Below, in pieces: positions 43,347-53,583 of a DNA stretch of 64,000 bases. The translations under genes were made by a program, and so were the position numbers. Below the pieces are notes generated by a model, which searched no databases, had not been told where the DNA came from, and saw only the letters and a list, made by a program, of their open reading frames with translations. Location of the stretch: assembly GCA_029961685.1 (NCBI GenBank), contig JARWKL010000008.1, forward strand, positions 39,634,821 to 39,698,820, in the 5' to 3' direction. Numbering within the stretch: the first letter of the stretch is position 1; every line of letters begins with the position of its first letter. The DNA comes from Aristolochia californica (Eukaryota > Streptophyta > Magnoliopsida > Piperales > Aristolochiaceae).

Positions 43347-46300
43347 TCAGTTTTCCGATGGTTCTTCTGCTTTTACTCTATTAAAAGACTTTTGGGTTTC
43401 CAACAAGGGTGGCTTCTGGGCTCCTGCAGATTTCTGGAAATTGTCAGTTGATGGTTCTTCTGCTTTTGCTCTGTTAAAAGACTTCTGGGCTTCCAACACA
43501 TGTTGCTTCTGGACTGCTGTAGATTTCTCAACATTGTCAGTTGTTGATTCTTCTGCTTTTACTCTGTTAAAAGACTTTTGGGTTTCCAACATGGGTTGCT
43601 TCTGGATTGCTTTAGATTTCTGAACATTGTCAGTTGTTGGTTCTTCTGCTTTTGCTCTCTGGGTTTCCAACATGAGTTGCTTTTGGACTGCTGTAGATTT
43701 CTGAACATTGTCAGTTGTTGGTTCTTCTGCTTTTGATCTGTTAAAAGACTTCTGGGTTTCCAACATGGGTTGCTTCTGGATTGCTGTAGATTTCTGAACA
43801 TTGTCAGTTGTTGGTTCTTCTGCTGCTTTTACTCTGTTAAAAGACTTCTGGGTTTCCAACATGGTTTGCTTCTGAACTGCTATAGATTTCTGAACATTGT
43901 CAGTTGTTGGTTCTTCTGCTGCTTTTACTCTGTTAAAAGACTTCTGGGTTTCCAACATGGGTTGCTTCTGGACTGCTATAGATTTCTGAACATTGTCAGT
44001 TGTTGGTTCTTCTGCTGCTTTTACTCTGTTAAAAGACTTCTGGGTTTCCAACATGGGTTGCTTCTGGACTGCTATAGATTTCTGAACATTGTCAGTTGTT
44101 GGTTCTTCTGCTTTTGCTCTGTTGAAAGACTTCTGGGTTTCCAACATGGGTTGCTTCTGGACTGCTGTAGATTTCTGGAAATTGTCAGTTGATGGTTTTT
44201 CAGAATCTCGGGGACTCAGCATCCTCTTCTCAACATTTTCGAACTTGTCAGTTGCCCACGGTGCAGTCCCAACATTGCTAACAGCATTTGGAGTGTCAAC
44301 AGTCAACGATGAGATAACGTCTCGAGAAGCATACCATGAATTGCCGCATGCAATGCACTCCAACTGTTTCATGGTGAGTTAAGAATAGCAACAGTAAGGA
44401 ACAGTTTTGTCCCAAAGATGTACAGTAGAAAGCTGTTAATCGAACAGAAATTTACGAAGGAAAAAAAAATGAACTGATCAAGTAATTAGAACCGAAAATT
44501 AAGTATTAAACAAAAGAAAAATGGAACAGAAAGTTAAGTTTTAAACAAAATAAAACAAAACATACCAGAAAGTATTAAACAAAACAGAAAGTTAAGAAAA
44601 AAAATGAACTGATAAAGTAATTAGAACCGAAAAATAAGTATTAAACAAAAGAAAAATGGAACAGAAAGTTGAGTATTAAACAAAATAAAACAAAACATAC
44701 CAGATAACGATCAGCAGATCCTCCAGCCTGAATGATATCTGCAACACCCACTTTTCTCTCGGTGCATCTTGTGCAGACAACATCAGTCATCTGTTTCATG
44801 CACCAACAACAACAGAAATAAGCTAGGAGCCCCACTAAAGGAACAATACTTGCAACAAGATACATTTTTATAATTGAAAATAAAAATCAAGACATTTAAC
44901 CTGCATGCTTTCTGCCTCCTCAGGTTCCTTTGCCGATTTCTCCTCAGCAGTTAGGCCATCCTTAAACACCACAGAAATAAATTTTAATAAGACATGCACA
45001 TAATTTTGTAAAGACACGAAATTGAGTATTTTCCTAGGACATGCTACACTTTGTGTCATAGGATGCACCAATATTAAGATACCTACCGAAGGTTGATCCA
45101 GAACAGAAATTTCCCACCCTTTCAGCCTATTCTCTTTCTTTCAAAACAAACCCTTTCAAGGAAGGGCAACTGGCTTCCTACTAACAAGACAGATCCACAA
45201 ATAGCCTTCTGATATGCAAGTTACCAATCAGAACAGATGGTTGGTTTTTTCCAGAAGGACATATTCATGGATACTCCATAAATAGTAATCTTTTTGTATT
45301 TGGAGTGAATTCATTAAGCAAACAAAGAACACAGAGACTTTTAGAAATGGAGGCAAGGGGAAAACAATAAGAGGGAAAAAGAAGAAAAACAGACTACAAA
45401 AATAATCAAATGCAACTGAAAATGAAAAGAGTTCTCAACAAGGCATTGATTGGAAATTGCTTCTCTACCAAGCAAGTCTGCAACCAAGTTTGCAGGTCTC
45501 AAGTGATGAAACCAAAAGAGATGCCACACAAGCTAAAAAGACCACGAATTTTAGATATAAAAGGCCACATACCAATAGAGGCAGAGCTTCCTCTTTCAAT
45601 AGATCAGCAGCACAGTTAAAGGTGACTTGTTGATGTTAAGTCTTTTCTTCTCCACTTAAAAAATCGTTGGTTCATTATAGTTAAAAGTGGAAAAGGACTC
45701 GGAACCCTGACTCCTTACATTTCCAATCCATAATGCTTCCAAGTTTACCAAGTAAAGCCCAAAGCTCCATCCCCATCAGACCAACCAAATAATATCAAGA
45801 GTAAAAATTCAAAAATTAATAAGAGTACAGAAGAAGACAAACTCAACACCACAAAATTGCAAATTTTCAATGGCTCTCACAGTTATGAATGGCTAATTGA
45901 GATAAGCAACCAGAGAGAGAGAGAGAGAGAGAGCACCTTTAGCTCGATTGGCGACATGTTCAGAACCACTGATGGTTCCAACTCTTTCTTCAGTAGACGC
46001 CGAGCTAATAACTCATTTTTCTGCAGTAATAATAGAAGAAAAGTATTAGCTGATAGTGATGTACTAGGTGTGGAAAACTTACTCAAAAGTTCCCAAGAAC
46101 AACAAGACCACATGTTGAATAACTATTTATATCAAATGCTGGTACATAATTTTTTCAATTCAGACAAATAAACTATTTGCAGAAAGCTAAACTCTAAACC
46201 ATCTGCCTTACTAAAAGTAGATTGAACAAAATCCTAAGAGTGACAGTGCAAAAATGAGCAATTCAGAAGGATTATTCATTAACTAAATTCTTATAGATTG

Positions 46301-49300
46301 AATAATTAAATTCTTACAGTTATGCTTTCTCACAGTTATAGCATGCAGTAAGCTAACCACCATTAGGAATTTGACTTTTCCAGAGGAAAACATTTAAATG
46401 ATTTAGCGTAACCATGCTACAAACTTTTCTCAGACTGTATACTTCATCTAAGCCATTCTCTGTACATAACCACCTTCTATCACAAAGTCTTGTCACCACA
46501 AGCCTTGAAAGAATATGATTGCCTTATAACCAAGAATGCTAGTAAGCTACATAAAGAAATATGTCACGGCATCAGCATTGGCCAGGCTGCACGTCAGGGC
46601 TGCTGAGAGATGCAAAGAGGACACTTTCAAAAATACAAATAAAAATATGTAATAGCATACTACAACTGCTGAAAAACTCTTTCTAGAGAAAGGAAAAAAT
46701 GGAGAAAAACACTTTGTCTTTTCTACAGAAATTAATGAACAATATTATGACAATGGTGAAAATAATATCACAAGAAAACTCAAACTTGCAACCTTAACAC
46801 TCAGACGTCATCCCACAGACTCATTTCCTAATTAAGTAACAACAAGCCAACAGTTCAAAATTGGGTAACAAGCATAAGCCCATATCAGGAATAACCAAGA
46901 ATAAACAGAAGGCCAAAACAAGGCAGTTTTAAACAGCCTTGAAAAGAAAAGCACAATTTAAAAGTTTACCTCAGTCAGGGGCTTTAGCCCCTCCAAGGTA
47001 ATTACTGTAACTATTTTAAGAAAATTTCATCAGTAGGCTTTCTTTTAAAAAAAATCAGTTCTGAAATAAATAAATAAGCTGAGAAGAATACTGCCACTCA
47101 AAATAAACTAAGAATGTGGTGATACTTTGTAGTTGCCGATCCGTGCTTTCAATTTATCCATAAAAAGTATCAGCAAATACATGTACAAAATAAACACTGG
47201 TCGCCAATCTTGCTGATTCCTTTTACTAGAAATGGGATCTTCCACCAACATCCAGTGGAACCCCCTCTTAGAATAGATGGTTCTCTTTTCAAAGTAAACC
47301 ACCCCCCCCCCCCCCCCCCCCCCTCGCTCTCTCTTACTCCTTTAGGAGCCACACTCAATTTTTCTATTGTATAAAAGGATTAATACTTCATAACCTGTAA
47401 AACCAACGGCAAGATGCAAACGTTAATGAGCGGTGCAGATTCCTATTAAAAAAAGGACTGAAAATCTAAAACAGTCAAAGGCATATGGCCAAAATGCCTT
47501 TCTAGGTTATGTCAATTTGTTTTAAAGCCAACCAATGAAATTTAAATTACTTAAAAAAAAACAACCTTGAGGTTAAAGCACATTTGCCTCATCTTCTGGT
47601 TGTATTTATGAAAATCAGAACCAAGTGCATCATGGGAAGCCTTCTCAAGTGCAGTAACTGCTGGCACAACACTATCAGGCCAAAGATTGCCACCACCACC
47701 CTAGTAAACAATGACACAATATCAAAAGGTGAGGGTGAAGAGATAGAGAAGTAGAAACCAGTTGCATCTAACAATAAAATGCTACCACAATATACATAGG
47801 ACTAGAATTAGTAACTAATCTTAGAAATAAAAATCAAACTAACATAATGCCAAACAGAGCAACAAACTAAAATTGAATTAAAGGTCCATAAAATTCAGAT
47901 AGAAGGAAAACTATGAACCACTAATGAAGCAGTCATGTTTATCTATAAATAAAAAGAAACAACTCTTCAGTTAGTTTTGGCTAAAAAATACAACATCTGG
48001 GTTAGCAAAAGACTATTCAGACGGTTGAGTTCAGTAATATTCATGCCTGCCTAGATCATTATTTTTACCACCATGAGGCCGCGTTCAGGTCAGACCAACC
48101 CATTAGGAACAGACTGAAAATATGACATCAAAATTGACTTTGCATTCCTCTAGCAAAAGAAGAAAGGAACGAGTTATTTTCACTCAAAACTTGATGTACA
48201 AAATATTTTCATTACTTGAAATTTGAACTATAATGGAACTTGATTAGTTTTGGTATAACCAGAAAGGACCAGCCAGTTCAACAGGGTTAGACTAGAAACT
48301 CGGGCTAGTCCCTTTTTTTTTTTTCTTTTTTTTTTTTTTTGAGAAAGGCAAGATTCTACTGCAAAGGGCCAAATGCAAGGAATACAAAAGTAGCAAAGAG
48401 GAGTCTCCGTTATAACAAGAGATTGGAAGGAGACTCTACGCTTAGCAAGTGAGTCAGCTGGATGATTAGCTGATCTCAGAACATGACTCCAAACACAACT
48501 ACAAGAGCTAACAATATCTTCTCAAAAAAAGCAAACAATATCCATGATCTATTGGAAGGTCTGCCAGTTTCTTACAAGCTAAGGATATTTTTATTTAATA
48601 ACCAGTTGTCATGGCTGGTTTTGACCAATATTCACAATTGACCACTGAACACGACAACAAAGCACGGCCCAACAACTACTCTCACTTCAATCATAGCAAT
48701 CATCTTTTTCTTTGTTCATCAATTTCAGCTCCTGCAACAAATTCTGCTCCTCAACTAAAAAAAATAAAAACAGTAATAATAAGAATATTGCATTATCTAC
48801 TGTCTTTTATCTCATCAACCTTCAAATCATTGTAAGACGGGGCTGATACATGAAGAGTGATTTCAATTTATGGTTCTGCTAAGTAAGTTTCTGCTAGATG
48901 GTTCTACAACCATTGGTTTAGGCTTTGTGGTTATTTACATGGCAGGATATATATTGTTCATCCAGATATTTTTGGGGTGTAAGTTAGATTAAATTAGACA
49001 ATCAGAAGACTAGTTATTTCCTTAGGAGGAGATGGAGCATCTGGGCTTGGTCCAAATTAACTTAAGAGGCCCTTTGTCTTCTAGCAAGAAAGTTCACAGA
49101 AGAAGAATTAAGGCTTAGGGGGCCGATTTTATCCAATTAACACATCAATTTCTAAAGTAAAAAGGAACAAAAATTCTTAACTGTATAATGATTTGGGTAA
49201 TTTTGCCTGTTTACCTATTCACTGTGTATTAAATGGAGTGGATATGGGTAATTGTCATTGTCATTGTCATTCTGTACCCAATTAGAACAATGACGAAGCG

Positions 49301-52300
49301 CGTTTATGAAAACTTATTTATCAGTATATTAATGTCAGAAAAGCCAAAGATCTAAATTTCTTCTCTATCACGTAACAGCACTTGGTTCTCCACTTATCTT
49401 CTCCCCCTGAACTTGTTCAGTGGTTCTCTAACTTCTTCTCCTTCAAGTAACAACACACCATAGTGGAGAAAAGAGTTTTCTTTTAATATCATAATGTTTA
49501 ATGGCTGAGGGTAAATAATTCTATGAAATTCTTTCTTTTTTAAGGAACTTGTATTTATGTACAGTAAATAAATGATGATACATTTTTTGGTTTTATATTA
49601 TGTTGTTACAGGTTTTTTATATCTTTTATTTTTTGTTGAATGGCAGTAATGTTATGTTATTTATGCAGTTACATTTTTTTGTTTCAAGTTTTTTCTGTGT
49701 TATATCTATATTGTTAAAAATAAATAAATGTTATTAAATCCTTAAATATTCTTTATCTTATTTTTTACCTTTTAAAATGAAATACTTTTTATTGTTTACC
49801 TGTTTGTTTACCATTTCCCAACAGGTAAAAGGGTAGATAAAAGGAAAAGGAACACTGTAATTGAATGGAATGGAAACAGAGTAGACAATCGGCAATTGAA
49901 ACAGTAAACTGAACACCCTTCTTCCATTCTGGCCGTACCACTTCTACCGCTAGTAAGGCTTCTCAAGCCCCTTTACAGAAAGTTGTCATAGATGATAATC
50001 AAGTTTGTAACATCTAAGAAAAAAGACTTATATTTAGAAAGCATAAAAAGCATTCAAAAAGAAAGAAATAAAAACATTTTGCATCTCAATGCTTTAAAGA
50101 GGATCCATAATTCAAGAGAAAGAACATACCTCTCTGGTCTTCAGGCTTCTTTGAGATTCCTCGGCTATTTCTGAGTTGGTCCTGGCAGACGGATTCTGAT
50201 CAAGACGAACTGGTTCATTCTTTTCTCCATCATCAGCCTTCAAATCACATGCAACCTGAATTGCATCCAGAAGCTTCTCCAACCATTTATCCCTATGCAA
50301 ATCCCCAGTTAATGCTTTAAAAGTGGCCAGAATTTGGTAAAATTCACTTGAACAGCTTCCAGGAGTTTCAGCCCTTAATTGCTGCTCAGATCTATTAGTC
50401 CCATCTTCATGCCTTGGAACATCTATTGGTGGCACTGTTTTCTTTCTTAGGTCTCTTTTGCTCTTTAATTGCTCCTCCTGCTCGACAATACCATCTTCAG
50501 GCTCAACATCAGGAAGTTCTCCCAATCTTTGCCGAGTTTTTTGAACAAGTACATCAATTTCCTGTTGCTTGCTGTCCTCATAATCTTTATCAGTTAGTTT
50601 CCAAAGTTTCCTCTCAACAGTATCATAAACCTTCTGCACAATGAAACCCGGGTGTTCTGAACGAAGTGGAAGCTTTTTGTTTAGGGGAACAAAATGGACA
50701 ACACATCTGTGCATTACAGATTCGGCTGGGACATCATCACGGTGAAAACTGTAAAAAAGCTGTCTGGTGTCATGGGCTTCCCAGCTACCCCCTCCTTTCT
50801 TTTCTGCTTCCTCAGGACGGTAGAACCACTGACCAGTGACCATCATACTGCCATCTCTGGATTGTGTAATATCCTGGACAAAGGAAAACACATTTACAAA
50901 TAGTCAATGATAAAAACAATTAACCAACACTGAGCAATGTAAGCAAATAGCAACTAAATTAAAAATGATTATAACAGGTTCTATTACTCTTGAAAATTTT
51001 ACATATTGTAATGATGGGTATATCTCATGGAAAAAAAAGAAAGTAAAGAAATTGGGGAATAAATCGTCAAATAGGAAAATTCAGTAAAGAGGTCACCTTG
51101 ATAATTGCTACATATGGTTTCTGTGCTTTCTCTTCTGGAGTTAGCAGCACAGAGTCCTCCTGTGGCAACAATTAAACACCAAAATGAGAGAAGCTTGGGC
51201 TAGGAATTAAATCTTCAAAACATATTATTAAGATTTAAGTAAAGATTATAATAAATACGATAATAACACATATAGACGATAAAAATGATAAATAAGGAAA
51301 AAGCCGAAAGTGTAAACTGCAAGCACTCGCAGTAACATAAATTAAACCAATTCTCAGGTATATGGGTGAAATTAAACCGAAGAAGAAAACAGAAACCCAA
51401 CGTCAATTAACCAAAGAGATTAGTGTCAAAACTTGAAAGAAGTTCATACAGTCTCGACACCGTAACTAAACCATCCAAAAGAGAGCTATCTTCAAAGACG
51501 TAGAATCACGTTGAAATCCAACAAGTAGATACAAACCAAAGATTCAGTGACATTGGTAACGATGAGAAACCAAAGAAGACCAAATTTTCAGGGAGTCTGC
51601 ATGTAAGCCATCGGCAAGGAAACCACGTTCAAAGATACTGTGTCACATTTAGGTCCAACGAGAAGATACGTACAAAAGACGAAATTTTTGCTTCATGTAA
51701 CTACAAGGAAACCAGCTAAGACCAAATCTTGACAAAATCAGCATGTAATCCATTAGAAACGGAACGATGTTCAAAAACATTATGTCACATTTAAGGTGAA
51801 ATTTGTGAGACCGGTAACAGGAAGAAAAAACCAAAAGAAGCCAACTTAGAGAGAAGGAGCAGAAATGAACAATTATCCAATAGAAACAACAGCTCCTCGG
51901 ACAGACATCACTAAAAAATAAGAAAAAAACCCTAAGGCATCTCAAGATGGACAAAGGAACAAAAAGAACTTCAGAAGGAAACGAGTAAATAATGAGTAAC
52001 AGCATACGGAAGTCTGAACACCAAGCGACGACCAAAATAAGAAGATCAGCATTAAGGAACTAAATCAGTAACAGGCAACAGAAAAAATGCAAAAAAGTCA
52101 TAACCTCAAACGAAGTCCAACGACAACGAAGCGAAGCAGTAATTCCTAATTCATAATTCCCAACCATCAACAGCAAAGCGAAGTAAAAAAGAGAAATAGA
52201 ACAGAATTAACACGAAAAAAAAAAACAAATAAAGTATCCAAAGAAAAGGAGAGCAAGAGAAAAAGCTCACGAGATCAAACCGGTTCCCGTCGTACTCAAA

Positions 52301-52606
52301 CGAGGCAAAGTGACTCTTCTTCCATTTCCCTTTACCAGTCGTCCTCACAACCTCCCCAATTGGCTTCGCATCCTCCAGCGGCGTCTCTTCTTCCTCGGCT
52401 TCTTCACCTCCGCCAGCTCCATTTACCTCCCTCTCCTCTTCCCGTTTTGACCTTTTAGGGCTCTCGGCCTCCTCTCGCCTTGACCTCTTCCTCTTCGATC
52501 TCCGCTCGTCGGAATTGGACGACGGCCGCGGCGGAGGAGGTGGCGGCAGAGGCGGCGCTTCCTCCTCATCGTCTTCACTCGTAGAAATGAAGCGCCTCTT
52601 TCGCAT
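43347..52606 (-). CDS. AIPP3: BAH and TFIIS-M domain protein, AIPP3/BDT1-like
   Basis: Eight phase-0 exons: 52,606-52,271; 51,159-51,097; 50,873-50,130; 47,700-47,566; 46,020-45,937; 44,960-44,901; 44,790-44,701; 44,363-43,347; 842 residues. Residues 1-90 are charged and Pro-rich. The BAH domain (~92-235) includes KSHFASFEYDGNRFDL and GQWFYRPEEAE. The TFIIS central domain (~330-460) includes HDALGSDFHKYNQKMRQM and KNELLARRLLKKELEPS. A zinc-ribbon-like pair, VCTRC and CIACGNSWYASRD, spans the last intron. The rest (559-842) is a tandem repeat. It resembles Arabidopsis AIPP3/BDT1, whose BAH domain reads H3K27me3 and which acts with ASI1-EDM2 and CPL2 partners in transcript control. It is longer than that protein because of the repeat. 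Intron 3 holds a LINE fragment and exon 5 abuts a GA microsatellite. Confidence 0.9.
43350..44201 (-). repeat. Coding minisatellite: nine 31-32-residue repeats
   Basis: Within the last exon of the AIPP3-like gene. The consensus unit starts EEPTTDNVQKS, continues AVQKQPMLETQ, and ends KSFNRVKAA. Unit lengths are 31, 32, 32, 32, 31, 27, 31, 31 and 31 residues plus a 6-residue partial; every length change is a multiple of three bases, so the frame is intact to the stop. Central units are almost identical and outer units more diverged. The antisense strand is also open, which is a side effect of the repeat. Confidence 0.93.
44461..44702. repeat. 134-bp duplication in AIPP3 intron 7
   Basis: ATGAACTGATCAAGTAATTAG at ~44,469 and its near copy at ~44,603, both continuing through AGTATTAAACAAAAG to CAAAACATACCAG. 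The duplicated unit carries a copy of the exon 7 donor context (GTATGTTTTG on the minus strand). Confidence 0.8.
45913..45935. repeat. GA microsatellite at a splice donor
   Basis: (GA)n on the plus strand, reading GTGCTCTCTCTCTCTC on the gene strand right after exon 5 of the AIPP3-like gene (last exon base 45,937). Confidence 0.9.
47302..47333. repeat. Long C homopolymer
   Basis: About 32 consecutive C bases inside intron 4 of the AIPP3-like gene. Similar C runs occur at ~28,803-28,820 and ~62,874-62,896. Confidence 0.9.
48311..48600 (-). mobile_element. 5'-truncated LINE 3' end in AIPP3 intron 3
   Basis: T run at 48,311-48,342 (poly-A tail on the minus strand). Upstream on that strand is an RNase H C-terminus (SCVWSHVLRSANHPADSLAK, then RRVSFQS). 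It lies in the same orientation as the gene. Only the last ~280 bases of the LINE are present, typical of 5'-truncated insertion. The left border is approximate. Confidence 0.8.
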
Positions 52607-53340
52607 GGTTGGTCGCGGCGCGTGGCAGATTCATGAACCTTCGTCCCCGCCAAGTCGAGTGCTTTATAGGGGAAAAAACGCCGGAGTAAAATGGGCTCTT
52701 TTTTATCGTATATTACGATTATGCCACTTTACATTACCTACCAATGTAGGGTGCCATTGAAATGAGTTAAGTTAAAACCTCTATGTTCTAGTTTGGCTTT
52801 ATCTAAATATTTCAAACTAAGTTTGATTTCGAACTTAGCTTCGAACCTAAAATTAAAATCAAGCGTCCAAAACTTTTAATCGAGTTTAAGTTCGAACTTG
52901 AGTTGGGTTCGAGCTTTCACCTATATACCATTGAACTGTAAAATATCGCAGAGAATTTCAAGAATTTGTAATGGAGCATAATAATATATAATAATCAATT
53001 TAAAAAACCTAAGAACTAAACTGATTCGAGTATTTTTCAAACTGAACTCGAATGATTTGCCGGCTGGTTTGGCTTATGCCACCCTAGATGTAGCTAGTAT
53101 GTATATTTATTTGAGGATTGTAGTCGTTTTGTGGAATGAATCAGGGAGAGGAAAACCTCCATGAGTTTATTATTCATAATCTATTTAAGAAACCTAAAGA
53201 ATTAGATAAGATATCTCCCTTGGTTTGCAGAATGTCAATGGAGGGTTTGGATTTCCACTCCTTCCCTCTTTTCTCCCACTACTAGAGAGAGAGCTGCCTC
53301 CCTTGCCTCGTTGTATGAAACTTCTGCATAGTCAGGGGAA
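52607..53340. other. AIPP3 promoter and degenerate repeat
   Basis: 52,607-52,760 is GC-rich leader or promoter. 52,790-53,090 is a TTCGAAC-rich dispersed repeat ending GCCACCCTAG. No gene seen. Confidence 0.4.
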
Positions 53341-53475
53341 GGATGGAATGAATCTGAACCCAACTTTACACTAAGTTGGTCACAACCAAGCTCCTACTGA
53401 AGAGTCCAAACAAGTGAACAGGATTGTGGCAAGGAAAGGAGGCTTCTCATTCATGAAAATATGATGCTATTCTTA
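53341..53475. repeat. Direct repeat downstream of the VCCN1-like gene
   Basis: GGATGGAATGAATCTGAACC, CCAACTTTACACTAAGTTGG and AGGATTGTGGCAAGG match, in order and orientation, 56,900-57,045 on the other side of the gene (GGATGGACTTGAATCCAAC, CTTTACATCAAGTTGGTCAG, AGGATCGTGGCAAGG). Confidence 0.8.
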
Positions 53476-53583
53476 CATGTCAACTCTCCAGTTCTAATTA
53501 CAGTATAAACAGAGCTCACCGTTAATGGTGATTTCGATGACCATGCTACCTTATAATGGAGCAGCATTCATGTTTCATTCCTT

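Noticed and set aside
43770..44192. 140-residue plus-strand open frame (Cys/Phe-rich repeats)
   Set aside because: Antisense of the AIPP3 repeat array; open only because the unit length is a multiple of three.
43350..44201. Regular repeats suggesting a CRISPR-like array
   Set aside because: Repeats are contiguous coding units without unique spacers, in a plant nuclear gene.
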